A DNA stretch of 54,568 nt from Streptomyces albicerus. Its GTDB lineage: Bacteria; Actinomycetota; Actinomycetes; Streptomycetales; Streptomycetaceae. Location of the stretch: NCBI RefSeq assembly GCF_008905045.1, contig NZ_VWMY01000003.1:1-54568 (forward strand), given 5' to 3'. The position numbers were made by a program, and so were the translations under genes. The stretch's first letter is position 1; each line of letters starts with the position of its first letter. Shown here in pieces: positions 17,774 through 26,596 of this stretch. The notes under the pieces are model-generated. The model had not been told where the DNA came from and did not search any database. It saw only the letters and a list, made by a program, of their open reading frames with translations.

Positions 17774-19399
17774 TCAGCCCACGGCCGGCGAATCCGTCAT
17801 GGCCTCGGCCGTTCGTACACCGTCGCCCGGCTCCCGTTCGTCGTCGATGCCGGCAGTGTCCTCATGTGCTGGGGGCCGTTCCCCCTTCGGCTCGGCGCGC
17901 AGTGCCTTCATCAGGGAGACACACATGCCGATCATCACGAAGAGGAACGGGAAGGCGGCGATGATGGCCACTTGCTTGACCGCCTCCAAGCCACCGGCCA
18001 GCAGCAGGACGGCCGCGACCAGACCGGTCAGCACGCCCCAGAGGATCACGACGGGGCGGCTGGGGTTCATGCTGCCCCGACAGGAGAGCATCCCCAGCAC
18101 CACGGAGGCCGCATCGGCACCGCTGACGAAGAACAGGCCGACCAGAATGATCACCACCACTGAGGTGATGGGGAACCAGGGAAGATTCTGCAAGGTGGCG
18201 AACAGGCCCGCCTCCTCACCCTTGGCGACCGCCGCGGACAGCTGACCGCCGTGCATTTCCTGGTTCAGAGCGGTACCGCCGAGGATCGCGAACCACACCA
18301 CGCTCACCAGGCTCGGCGCGATGACCACACCGACGATGAACTCCCGGATCGTACGGCCGCGAGAGATCCGTGCGATGAACGTGCCCACGAACGGCGTCCA
18401 GGAGATCCACCATGCCCAGTAGAAGACCGTCCAACCGGAGAGCCATTCGCCGCCGCCGAAGGCGCCCGTCTTGAAACTCATCTTCGGGAGCGAGGCCAGG
18501 TAGCCCCCCAGCGCCTCGGTCTGGCTGTTCAGGATGAACACCGTCGGACCCACCGCGAAGACGAACAGCAGCAGGAGCACGGCCAGGATCATGTTGCCGT
18601 TGCTCAGCCACTGGATGCCGCGATGCACCCCGGAGAGAGCGGAGATCACGAACATGATGGTCAGGACCGCGATGATCGAGACGGCGAGTTCGGTGGAGTT
18701 GGCGATCCCCCAGAGCTCCTTGAGGCCGCTGTTGATCTGCAACGCGCCGAGCCCGAGGGAGACGGCGGAGCCGAAGAGGGTGGCGAAGATCGCCAGAATG
18801 TCGATGGACTTGCCCAGCGGTCCGTCCACTCGGTCACCGAGCAGTGGACGAAAGGCGGAGCTGATCAGGCCGTTGCCGCTCTTGCGGAATCCGAAATAGG
18901 CGAGCGCCAGGCCGGCGACTGCGTACATCGCCCAGGGATGGATCGCCCAGTGGAAGTACGAGTACTCCAACGCCACGCGGGCCGCGTCCTCGGTACCCGC
19001 CTCGGCAGTGCCCGGCGGAGGGCTGGACATATGCATGATCGGCTCGCTCGCCCCGTAGAACATCAAGCCGATGCCCATGCCGGCGCTGAACATCATCGCC
19101 ACCCAGGAGGCGGTGCTGAATTCCGGGCGGTCGCCGTCCTTGCCCAGCCGGATGCCGCCGAACCGGCTGAACGCCAGCACGGCCGCCAGCAGCACGAATC
19201 CGGAGCTGGTCAGGACGAAGAGCCAGCCGAAGTTCCCAATGATCCGCCCCAGCGTGGCGTCGGCCACCGAAGCGAGATTGTCGGTGAAGAACACTCCCCA
19301 CGCCACGAAGAGGGCAGCCAGCGTCACGGATATGTAGAGGACTGCCGGATCCACCCGGGCCAGGGCCGATTCTGCTCTCTTCGCCGTTGCGTTACTCAT
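17774..19399 (-). CDS. BCCT-family betaine/choline/carnitine transporter
   Basis: This secondary transporter of 541 residues has about 12 membrane segments. Family marks include the Gly-rich GMGIGLMFYGASEP, the substrate-binding aromatic stretch FYWAWWISWTPFVGTFIARISRGRTIREF, and HWAIHPWAMYAV. Such carriers take up betaine, choline, carnitine or dimethylglycine with Na+ or H+. The ATG at 19399 has GGAAGG 6 nt upstream. The acidic, charged C-terminal tail (about residues 495-541) could be a regulatory extension. Being inside the presumed regulon, it is probably for feeding rather than osmoprotection, unlike constitutive osmoprotectant carriers. Confidence 0.93.
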   Translation of the reverse strand: MSNATAKRAESALARVDPAVLYISVTLAALFVAWGVFFTDNLASVADATLGRIIGNFGWLFVLTSSGFVLLAAVLAFSRFGGIRLGKDGDRPEFSTASWVAMMFSAGMGIGLMFYGASEPIMHMSSPPPGTAEAGTEDAARVALEYSYFHWAIHPWAMYAVAGLALAYFGFRKSGNGLISSAFRPLLGDRVDGPLGKSIDILAIFATLFGSAVSLGLGALQINSGLKELWGIANSTELAVSIIAVLTIMFVISALSGVHRGIQWLSNGNMILAVLLLLFVFAVGPTVFILNSQTEALGGYLASLPKMSFKTGAFGGGEWLSGWTVFYWAWWISWTPFVGTFIARISRGRTIREFIVGVVIAPSLVSVVWFAILGGTALNQEMHGGQLSAAVAKGEEAGLFATLQNLPWFPITSVVVIILVGLFFVSGADAASVVLGMLSCRGSMNPSRPVVILWGVLTGLVAAVLLLAGGLEAVKQVAIIAAFPFLFVMIGMCVSLMKALRAEPKGERPPAHEDTAGIDDEREPGDGVRTAEAMTDSPAVG

Positions 19400-19460
19400 C
19401 CGAAGCCTTCCGAAAGAGGACGTAGGGGGAGGGTCTCTTTCCTGTGGACCGCCACACAGA

Positions 19461-19496
19461 GGTGCGCCACACGCAACCATGGGCTTGATGCGCAAC
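19461..19496. promoter_or_regulatory. 36-bp inverted-repeat operator candidate upstream of the BCCT gene
   Basis: It begins GGTGCGCC and ends GCGCAAC, again 36 bp, with an extra internal ACGCAAC half-site at 19471-19477. It lies 61 nt upstream of the transporter start. Confidence 0.6.
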
Positions 19497-19560
19497 ACAG
19501 TTCCGGCCGGGTCCCGCCACGTCAACCCCCCGTACACCCATCGTTCTCGCGGGAGGCTGC

Positions 19561-21543
19561 CTATGCCGCCGTCCCTCCCGCCACAGCGATCTCCGTCGCG
19601 CCGACCGGGCTCCCGTCGGTCCTCCCCCGGCCTTCGGCCGCGGGGATCCCCATCTCGCTTCGCTCGTCCTGCCCGTGGGGTGCCGGCTTCGCGAACTGCG
19701 TCCGGTACAGCTCCGCGTACCGTCCGTCCGCCGCGAGCAGTTCCTCGTGCGTGCCGCGCTCGACGATCCGGCCCGCCTCGACGACGAGGATCAGGTCGGC
19801 GGCCCGTACGGTCGAAAGGCGGTGCGCGATGACGATCGCGGTGCGCCCCGACAGTGCCTCGGTGAGGGCTTCCTGGACGGCGGCCTCGGAGGTGTTGTCC
19901 AGGTGGGCCGTGGCCTCGTCGAGGACGACCACCCGCTGGCGGGCGAGGAGCAGCCGGGCGATGGTCATGCGCTGGCGCTCGCCGCCGGAGAGCCGGTAGC
20001 CGCGTTCACCGACCACCGTGTCGAGGCCGTCGGGCAGGGAGCGTACGAGGTCGTCGAGGCGGGCCCGGCGCAGCACGTCCCACAGTTCGTCCTCGCCGGC
20101 GTCGGGCCGGGCGAGCAGCAGGTTGGCGCGGACCGATTCGTGGAAGAGGTGACCGTCCTGAGTGACCATGCCGATGGTGGCCCGCATCGACTCGGCATCC
20201 AGGTCGCGGACGTCGACGCCGCCGATGCGTACGGAGCCCTCGTCGGCGTCGTACAGCCGTGGCAGGAGGGAGGCGATGGTCGACTTTCCCGCGCCGGACG
20301 AGCCGACCAGGGCGACGGTCTGGCCGGGTTCGGCGCGGAAGGAGACGCCGTGCAGGACCTCGGCGCCGCCCCGCGTGTCGAGTGAGGCCACTTCCTCCAG
20401 GGAGGCGAGGGAGACCTTGTCGGCGGACGGGTAGGCGAAGCGGACGTCGGTGAACTCGACGGCGGCCGGGCCCTCCGGCACCGCGCGGGCGTCCGGCTTC
20501 TCCTCGATCAGCGGTTTCAGGTCGAGGACCTCGAAGACGCGCTCGAAGCTGACCAGGGCGCTCATGACCTCGACGCGGGCTCCCGCCAGGGATGTCAGCG
20601 GCGCGTAGAGGCGGGTCAGGAGCAGGGCCAGTGAGACGACGGCGCCCGGTGCCAGGCTGCCGCGCAGGGCGAACCAGCCCCCGAGGCCGTAGACCAGGGC
20701 GAGCGCGAGCGCGGAGACGAGGGTGAGCGCCGTGATGAACGTCGTCTGCGCCATCGCCGTGCGCACGCCGATGTCCCGCACCCGCCGGGCCCGCGCCGCG
20801 AACTCCGCGGACTCGTCGCCGGGCCGGCCGAAGAGCTTGATCAGCGTGGCGCCGGGCGCGGAGAAACGCTCGGTCATGCGCGTACCCATCGCGGCGTTGA
20901 GGTCGGCCGCCTCGCGCTGGAGTTTCGCCATCCGGCTGCCCATGCGGCGGGCGGGCACCACGAACACCGGGAGCAGGGCGAGCGCGAGCAGTGTGATCTG
21001 CCAGGACAGGGTGAGCATCACGGCGAGGGTGAGCAGCAGGGTCACGAGATTGCTGACCACTCCGGACAGGGTGTTGCTGAACGCGCGCTGGGCGCCGATC
21101 ACGTCGTTGTTGAGACGACTGACGAGCGCGCCCGTACGAGTGCGTGTGAAGAACGCGACCGGCATGCGCTGCACATGATCGAAGACCGCTGTCCGCAGAT
21201 CGAGGATCAGTCCCTCGCCCAGGTTCGCCGAGAGCCAGCGTCCGACCAGGCCGAGGGCCGCCTCGGCGAGCGCGATCACCGCGATGAGCAGCGCCAGTCG
21301 TACGACCCTTCTCTCGTCGCCGCCGGACACGATCGCGTCCACGACGTGTCCGGCGAGGACCGGTGTCGCCACGGCGAGCAGCGCCGTCGCCACGCTGAGC
21401 ACCCCGAACTGCCCGATACGGCGGCGGTGCGGCCGGGCGAACCGGGCGATGCGGCGCAGCGTCGCGCGGGCGAAGGGCCGGCGGTCCTGCTGGGCGTTCA
21501 TGACGCTGTACATCTGCGTCCAGGCTGTCGTCTCCATACTCAT
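19561..21543 (-). CDS. ABC exporter, permease fused to ATPase
   Basis: This 660-residue half-type exporter has six membrane helices (about residues 40-330) and a C-terminal ATPase with Walker A GSSGAGKST, signature LSGGERQR and Walker B VVVLDEATAHLD. It would work as a dimer exporting a drug-like or redox-active compound. The ATG at 21543 lacks a ribosome site but lies 7 nt after a promoter -10 box, so the message is probably leaderless; a second ATG at 21537 is possible. The promoter has a SoxR-type box, and S. coelicolor SoxR is known to control an ABC transporter, so the exporter may respond to redox-cycling metabolites. Confidence 0.9.
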   Translation of the reverse strand: MSMETTAWTQMYSVMNAQQDRRPFARATLRRIARFARPHRRRIGQFGVLSVATALLAVATPVLAGHVVDAIVSGGDERRVVRLALLIAVIALAEAALGLVGRWLSANLGEGLILDLRTAVFDHVQRMPVAFFTRTRTGALVSRLNNDVIGAQRAFSNTLSGVVSNLVTLLLTLAVMLTLSWQITLLALALLPVFVVPARRMGSRMAKLQREAADLNAAMGTRMTERFSAPGATLIKLFGRPGDESAEFAARARRVRDIGVRTAMAQTTFITALTLVSALALALVYGLGGWFALRGSLAPGAVVSLALLLTRLYAPLTSLAGARVEVMSALVSFERVFEVLDLKPLIEEKPDARAVPEGPAAVEFTDVRFAYPSADKVSLASLEEVASLDTRGGAEVLHGVSFRAEPGQTVALVGSSGAGKSTIASLLPRLYDADEGSVRIGGVDVRDLDAESMRATIGMVTQDGHLFHESVRANLLLARPDAGEDELWDVLRRARLDDLVRSLPDGLDTVVGERGYRLSGGERQRMTIARLLLARQRVVVLDEATAHLDNTSEAAVQEALTEALSGRTAIVIAHRLSTVRAADLILVVEAGRIVERGTHEELLAADGRYAELYRTQFAKPAPHGQDERSEMGIPAAEGRGRTDGSPVGATEIAVAGGTAA

Positions 21544-21550
21544 GGGACCG

Positions 21551-21581
21551 ACCGTAGAACCTCGAGCAATCTTGAGGTCAA
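21551..21581 (-). promoter_or_regulatory. SoxR/MerR-type promoter with 19-bp spacer
   Basis: On the minus strand the -35 is TTGACC and the -10 is TACGGT, separated by 19 bp, the overlong spacing typical of MerR-family activation. Between them is the 18-bp dyad CCTCAAG-ATTG-CTCGAGG (21560-21577), which matches the SoxR box CCTCAAGTTAACTTGAGG at 13 of 18 positions. The -10 box ends 7 nt before the exporter ATG. A divergent gene begins 29 nt beyond the -35. Confidence 0.75.
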
Positions 21582-21609
21582 GGGCGGCCGGGTGAGGGAG
21601 CGCGACGCG

Positions 21610-22650
21610 ATGACGTGCCCGGCGTGTCAGCCGCCGTCCCCGTGCCCGAAACCCCCTGTTGGTGCGGCGTGGGGACCCTTTCCCGATGTGACGGCCGTAC
21701 GAGTCCCCCTGCGTCTCCCCGCTCGCATCCCGCTCCGGCAGATCCTGTGCCTGCTTCCGCTCGCGCTCGTGATCGTGGTCGCGGTGCGCCACTGGTCCGT
21801 GCTCGTGGAGGGTTTCGGCCATCTGGCGACGGCCGAATGGCCGTGGCTGCTGGCCGCGGTCGCCGCGACCTGTCTGACCTGGGTGGCGGCGGCGGTCACC
21901 CGGCAGGGCGCGCTCGTCGAGCGGCTGCCCAAACGGCGTTTGCTGGCCACTCAGTTCGCGGCGGGCGCGGCCAACCACCTGCTGCCCACGGGTCTGGGCG
22001 CGAGCGCCGTCAATCTGCGCTTCATGACGGTGTGCGGGGTACCGCTGGCCCGTTCGTCGGCCGCGCTCGCGCTGTATCTCCTCGCGGAGTCGGTGGCCCG
22101 CGTGGGGCTGCTGCTCACGCTACTGCTCGTCTTCCCCCACGCGCTGCGCATCGGCACACTCCTGCCGGACGGCGCGATCGGTCCGCTGCTGGTCGGCGTG
22201 GGCGCGATCGTCTGTGCGGCGGTGCTGCTGCTCCTTCTCGTACGGAAGCTGCGTACGGCCGTGCTGTCCTTCCTGCGCACCGCGTTGGGCGAGGCCCGCT
22301 CCGTGCACACCCGGCCCGCCCGCGCACTCGCCCTGTGGGGCGGCTCGCTGGCCTTCCCGGCCCTGCAGGCGGCCGGACTGGTCGCGGTGGGGCTGGCATT
22401 GGGACTGCCGGTGCCGCCGACACACATGGTGGTCGCGTATCTCGCGGCGACCGTCGCCGTGGCCCTGATACCGACGCCGGGTGGCATCGGTTCGGTGGAA
22501 GCCGCGCTGATCGTCGCCCTGGTGGCGGCGGGCGGCCCCGTGGCGCTGGCTACTGCCGTGGTCCTCGGCTATCGCATCATCACGGTCTGGCTGCCGCTGC
22601 TGCCCGGCGCCCTGACCCTGGGCGCGCTCGTCCGGCTCAAGGTGATCTGA
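21610..22650 (+). CDS. lysylphosphatidylglycerol synthase/flippase-like membrane protein
   Basis: This 346-residue polytopic membrane protein matches the UPF0104/LPG-synthase transmembrane family. It has about 8 hydrophobic segments from residue 45 on, plus the family marks GLGASAVNLRFM and ALIPTPGGIGSVEAALI. No LPG synthetase catalytic domain is attached, so it is more likely a lipid or polyprenyl-glycan translocation protein than an enzyme. The ATG at 21610 has GGGAG 9 nt upstream; a GTG about 75 nt further in is an alternative. It is divergent from the exporter with only 66 nt between starts. Confidence 0.8.
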   Translation: MTCPACQPPSPCPKPPVGAAWGPFPDVTAVRVPLRLPARIPLRQILCLLPLALVIVVAVRHWSVLVEGFGHLATAEWPWLLAAVAATCLTWVAAAVTRQGALVERLPKRRLLATQFAAGAANHLLPTGLGASAVNLRFMTVCGVPLARSSAALALYLLAESVARVGLLLTLLLVFPHALRIGTLLPDGAIGPLLVGVGAIVCAAVLLLLLVRKLRTAVLSFLRTALGEARSVHTRPARALALWGGSLAFPALQAAGLVAVGLALGLPVPPTHMVVAYLAATVAVALIPTPGGIGSVEAALIVALVAAGGPVALATAVVLGYRIITVWLPLLPGALTLGALVRLKVI

Positions 22651-22774
22651 GGCCCTCGGATTCAGCTCCTGGACGCCCCTGACTCCCTCCCGGATTCCGC
22701 TCGGTGACGACCCCGGTCTCTCGCTGTGACTCGGGAGTAACCTGCTGGCGTCGTCACACGAAGGGGTCCGCGCG

Positions 22775-23539
22775 ATGCCGGTCCGGATCGAACGCCAGGA
22801 ACACGTCACCACCGTCGTCCTCTCCCGCCCCGAGGTCCGCAACGCGGTGGACGGTCCGACGGCGACCGAACTCGCCGATGCCTTCCGGCAGTTCGAGAAC
22901 GACGAGACGGCCCGGGTGGCGGTGCTGTGGGGCGAGGGCGGCACGTTCTGCGCGGGCGCGGACCTCAAGGCGCTCGGCACGGAACGCGGCAACCACGTCA
23001 CGGAGGACGGCGACGGGCCGATGGGCCCGACGCGGATGCGGCTGTCCAAGCCGGTGATCGCGGCGGTCGCGGGCCACGCCGTGGCGGGCGGTCTGGAACT
23101 GGCCCTCTGGTGCGATCTGCGGGTCGCCGAGGAGGACGCGGTCTTCGGCGTCTTCTGCCGCCGCTGGGGCGTGCCCCTCATCGACGGCGGCACGGTACGG
23201 CTCCCCCACCTCATCGGCACCGGCCGCGCGCTGGACATGATTCTGACCGGCCGTCCGGTGGCCGCTCCCGAGGCGTACGAGATGGGGCTCGCGAACCGTG
23301 TCGTCCCGCCGGGCCGGGCACGCGCCGAGGCCGAAGAGTTGGCCGCCTCGATCGCCCGCTTCCCACAAGCCTGCCTCCGGGGCGACCGCGGCTCCGTCCT
23401 CGACCAGGAGGGCCTGACCGAGCGTGCCGCCATGCGGGGTGAACTCCGTCACGGGATGGGCGTGTTGGCGGAGAGCCTGGAGGGGGCGGCGCGATTCACC
23501 GCGGGGGCGGGTCGGCACGGGTCGTTCGGCGAACCCTGA
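22775..23539 (+). CDS. enoyl-CoA hydratase/isomerase (crotonase) family protein
   Basis: This 254-residue crotonase-fold protein has the oxyanion-hole segments GTFCAGADLKALG (about residues 55-67) and GHAVAGGLELALWCDLRVAEEDAVFG. One catalytic Glu of true hydratases is replaced in the region CRRWGVPLIDGGTVRLP, which has Asp-Gly-Gly where many hydratases have GxxPG, so the reaction (hydration, isomerisation or hydrolysis) is uncertain. The ATG at 22775 follows GAAGGGG. It appears monocistronic. Its stop codon lies inside a 30-bp tandem duplication. Confidence 0.87.
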   Translation: MPVRIERQEHVTTVVLSRPEVRNAVDGPTATELADAFRQFENDETARVAVLWGEGGTFCAGADLKALGTERGNHVTEDGDGPMGPTRMRLSKPVIAAVAGHAVAGGLELALWCDLRVAEEDAVFGVFCRRWGVPLIDGGTVRLPHLIGTGRALDMILTGRPVAAPEAYEMGLANRVVPPGRARAEAEELAASIARFPQACLRGDRGSVLDQEGLTERAAMRGELRHGMGVLAESLEGAARFTAGAGRHGSFGEP

Positions 23540-23580
23540 CGCCGGGCACGGTCGTTCGGCGAACTCTGACGCCGGGCACC
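23521..23580. repeat. 30-bp tandem duplication spanning the crotonase stop codon
   Basis: Two adjacent 30-bp units (23521-23550 and 23551-23580) differ at one internal base and at the last base. The TGA of the crotonase gene (23537-23539) is inside the first unit and is repeated as TGA in the second. Confidence 0.9.
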
Positions 23581-23793
23581 GATGCATCCAGGCCATCTTG
23601 CACGCGAGGACCGATCTCGGCCACCGGCTCGTGCAACCCACCCGGCTCGGCATGAACGAGTCGGCCGGGCGTCCACCGGGGCGGATGGGCGCACCGCCGC
23701 CATCGGGCATATCGGGCCAGGACGCGGGGAGTTGGCCTGTCCGCGGCGGCTCCGCGTCGAAGCATCTCCGCACATGTAGCAAGATGAGCCGAA
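23581..23793. other. non-coding gap between crotonase and mscS
   Basis: Apart from the tandem duplication before it and the hairpin after it, this stretch shows no frame with convincing coding character or ribosome site. The possible short minus-strand frames only restate the 30-bp duplication. Confidence 0.4.
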
Positions 23794-23828
23794 CCCGCCG
23801 GTCAACGACTCGTCGTTCCCGGCGGGTC
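23794..23828. terminator. long hairpin, possible terminator
   Basis: A 9-bp stem ACCCGCCGG/CCGGCGGGT (23794-23802 with 23820-23828) encloses a second 6-bp stem AACGAC/GTCGTT. No U tract follows. It lies 255 nt after the crotonase gene and 95 nt before mscS. Confidence 0.5.
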
Positions 23829-23923
23829 CGCACATCCCGGAATCGAGCAGCAGGTGGCAACAAGGTGACGACACATCACATACCGGGCGTACGCCCCTTT
23901 CGCGGAACGACGGGAGGCAGTTG

Positions 23924-24997
23924 GTGAACCGGGACCTCACACTGCACGACTGGATAGTCGCCGGTGTCTGGCTGGCCGTCGGGCTAGCGGCGGGCGTCCT
24001 GCTGCGCCTCCTCCTGCGCTGGCTGGGCAAGCACGCGACCCGTACCCGCTGGAGCGGTGACGACGTCCTCGTCAACGCGCTGCGCGCGCTGGTGCCGATC
24101 GCGGCACTCGCGGGCGGGGTGGCGGCCGCCGCCGCGGCGCTGCCACTGACCGGCAAGGTCAACAACACCGTCAACCAGATCCTGACGGTCCTGCTCATCC
24201 TCGCCGCCACCATCACCGCGGCGCGCGTGATCACCGGCCTGGTGAAGGCCGTCACGCAGTCCCGTTCCGGCGTCGCCGGATCGGCCACGATCTTCGTCAA
24301 CATCACCCGGGTCGTCGTCCTGGCCATCGGCTGCCTGGTCGTCCTGCAGACCCTGGGCATCTCCATAGCCCCGCTGCTCACCGCCCTCGGCGTCGGCGGT
24401 CTCGCGGTCGCGCTGGCTCTCCAGGACACCCTCGCCAACCTCTTCGCGGGCATCCACATCCTCGCCTCGAAGACGATCCAGCCCGGCGACTACATCCGTC
24501 TCACCAGCGGGGAGGAGGGGTACGTCGTCGACATCAACTGGCGCAACACCGTCGTGCGCAACCTCTCCAACAACCTCGTCATCATCCCGAACGCCCAGCT
24601 CTCCAGCACCAACATGACCAACTACAGCCGCCCGGAACAGGAGATGACCCTCACCGTGCAGGTCGGCGTCGGCTACGACAGCGACCTGGACCACGTGGAG
24701 CGCGTCACCTCCGACGTCGTGACCGAGGTCATGACGGAGATAGAGGGCGCGGTCCCCGAGCACGAACCCGCCATCCGCTTCCACACGTTCGGGGACTCGC
24801 GGATCAGCTTCACCGTGATCCTGGGCGTCGGGGAGTTCAGCGACCAGTACCGGATCAAGCACGAGTTCATCAAGCGGCTGCACAAGCGGTACGACCTCGA
24901 GGGCATCCGCATTCCCTCCCCGGCGCGCACGGTCGCCCTCCAGCAGAACGGCGTGGCGATTCCCCCGCAGCGCGACGGATCCATCTCGATCCCGTAG
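23924..24997 (+). CDS. MscS-type mechanosensitive ion channel
   Basis: This small-conductance mechanosensitive channel protein has 357 residues. It has an N-terminal set of four or five membrane helices, with the pore-lining TM3 region around GVGGLAVALALQDTLANLFAGI (about residues 155-178). The cytoplasmic beta domain (QPGDYIRL; VDINWRNTVVRN; NNLVIIPNAQLSS) follows, then the alpha/beta domain. I chose the GTG at 23924, 6 nt after GGAGG; the TTG immediately before it is too close. It would release ions and solutes on osmotic downshock and stands alone. Confidence 0.92.
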   Translation: MNRDLTLHDWIVAGVWLAVGLAAGVLLRLLLRWLGKHATRTRWSGDDVLVNALRALVPIAALAGGVAAAAAALPLTGKVNNTVNQILTVLLILAATITAARVITGLVKAVTQSRSGVAGSATIFVNITRVVVLAIGCLVVLQTLGISIAPLLTALGVGGLAVALALQDTLANLFAGIHILASKTIQPGDYIRLTSGEEGYVVDINWRNTVVRNLSNNLVIIPNAQLSSTNMTNYSRPEQEMTLTVQVGVGYDSDLDHVERVTSDVVTEVMTEIEGAVPEHEPAIRFHTFGDSRISFTVILGVGEFSDQYRIKHEFIKRLHKRYDLEGIRIPSPARTVALQQNGVAIPPQRDGSISIP

Positions 24998-25011
24998 AAC
25001 ATCATCGTGGT

Positions 25012-25035
25012 GGGGCGGCCCACGAAGGCCGCCCC
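25012..25035. terminator. hairpin terminator after mscS
   Basis: A perfect 9-bp stem GGGGCGGCC/GGCCGCCCC has a 6-nt loop, 14 nt beyond the mscS stop codon. No U tract is visible. Confidence 0.65.
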
Positions 25036-25079
25036 GGACCAGGTGCGGTGAGCGCGGCTGAGCGGGGAGACGTGAGCGT

Positions 25080-26564
25080 ATGACGGTGCTCGGGGTCGAC
25101 ATCGGCACGTCCAGCAGCAAGGGCGTGCTGGTGGACGAGGACGGAACGGTGCTCGCCACGGCAGTCCGCCCGCACACGGTCGGCCGGCCGCGGCCCGGGC
25201 ACGTCGAGATGGACGCGCGGGTGTGGTGGGACGAGTTCACCTCGATCGCCCGGGAATTGCTGAAGTCCCCGAAGGACGGCGCCGCCGTCACCGCGGTCGG
25301 CGTCAGCGGCATGGGCCCGTGCGTCACCCTGGCCGACGAGACGGACACGCCGCTGCGCCCGGCGATCCTGTACGGCGTCGACACCCGCGCCACCGAGCAG
25401 ATCGCCCGCCTGGAAACCGAGTTGGGCCGTGACGCCGTACTGCGGCGCTGCGGGTCCCTGCTGTCCACCCAGGCCGTGGGGCCCAAGATCGCCTGGCTGG
25501 CCGAGCACGAGCCCGAGGCGGTCGCACGGGCCCGACGCCTCTACATGCCCAGCTCGTACCTGGTGTGCCGGCTCACCGGGACCTATGTGCTCGACCACCA
25601 CTCGGCGAGCCAGGCCGTCCCGCTGTACGACTCCGTGACCCAGGACTGGTACGAACCGTGGACCCGGCGCATCGCACCGTGGCTGGAACTCCCCCACCTG
25701 CTGTGGCCGGGAGACGTCGCCGGGCACGTCACCGCCGAGGCTGCCGGCGCCACCGGCCTGCCCGCCGGGATCCCGGTCGTCTCCGGCACGATCGACGCCT
25801 GGTCGGAGGCGCTGAGCGTGGGGGCACAGCACACCGGTGACCTCATGCTCATGTACGGCAGCACCATGTTTCTGATCAACACCGTTTCCGAGCGACTCCT
25901 GGTGCCCCAACTGTGGAGCACCGTCGGGGCGTTGCCCGGAACACGCAGTCTCGCGGGCGGCATGGCCACGTCCGGCGTGATCACCGACTGGCTGCGGGAG
26001 CTGTTCGGCTCGCCCGACCACGCCGACCTGCTCGCGGAAGCGGAGGCGTCCGGGCCCGGTGCGCGAGGGCTGCTGATGCTGCCGTACTTCGCGGGCGAAC
26101 GGACACCGGTGGCCGATCCACATGCCCGCGGGATCATCGCCGGTCTGACGGTGGAGCACACCCGCGGCGACCTCTACCGCGCCGCCCTGGAGGCGACGGC
26201 CTTCGGCGTACGGCACAACGTGGAGGCGATGCGCGCGGCCGGCGCGGACATCCGCCGGGTCGTCGCCGTGGGCGGAGGCACCCAGGGCGGGCTGTGGACC
26301 CGGATCGTCTCCGCGGTGACGGGCCTGGAGCAGGAGATCAGGACCGTCACGCTCGGCGCGAGCTACGGCGCCGCGTTCCTCGCCGCGAGCGCGGTCGGCG
26401 CCCCGCTCATCGACGTGTGGAACCCGGTGCGCGAGCGGGTCACCCCGGACCCGCACCTCCGCGCCCGCTACGACGAGTTGTACGCGCTGTATCTCCGGCT
26501 GTATCCGGCCACGCGCGACATCGCCCACGCGCTGGCCGGACACCAAAGGGATCTCAGCGGCTGA
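25080..26564 (+). CDS. FGGY-family carbohydrate kinase (xylulokinase-like)
   Basis: This 494-residue sugar kinase has the N-terminal phosphate-binding loop GVDIGTSSSKGVL (about residues 5-17), VGVSGMGP, and the C-terminal adenosine motif VAVGGGTQGGLW. The closest overall pattern is xylulose kinase of the sort often called XylB, but substrate assignment within FGGY enzymes from sequence is unreliable. It converges with the GH42 beta-galactosidase, only 32 nt apart, and may serve the same sugar pathway, although it lies on the opposite strand and needs its own promoter. An AGCGGGGAGA stretch about 10 nt before the ATG can serve as the ribosome site. Confidence 0.87.
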   Translation: MTVLGVDIGTSSSKGVLVDEDGTVLATAVRPHTVGRPRPGHVEMDARVWWDEFTSIARELLKSPKDGAAVTAVGVSGMGPCVTLADETDTPLRPAILYGVDTRATEQIARLETELGRDAVLRRCGSLLSTQAVGPKIAWLAEHEPEAVARARRLYMPSSYLVCRLTGTYVLDHHSASQAVPLYDSVTQDWYEPWTRRIAPWLELPHLLWPGDVAGHVTAEAAGATGLPAGIPVVSGTIDAWSEALSVGAQHTGDLMLMYGSTMFLINTVSERLLVPQLWSTVGALPGTRSLAGGMATSGVITDWLRELFGSPDHADLLAEAEASGPGARGLLMLPYFAGERTPVADPHARGIIAGLTVEHTRGDLYRAALEATAFGVRHNVEAMRAAGADIRRVVAVGGGTQGGLWTRIVSAVTGLEQEIRTVTLGASYGAAFLAASAVGAPLIDVWNPVRERVTPDPHLRARYDELYALYLRLYPATRDIAHALAGHQRDLSG

Positions 26565-26596
26565 CCAATGGGGAGACCGGGTCCGGGATCAGCTGT

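Noticed and set aside
23496..23765. Short minus-strand frame after the crotonase gene
   Set aside because: It contains the 30-bp duplication as a peptide repeat and has no ribosome site or known motif.
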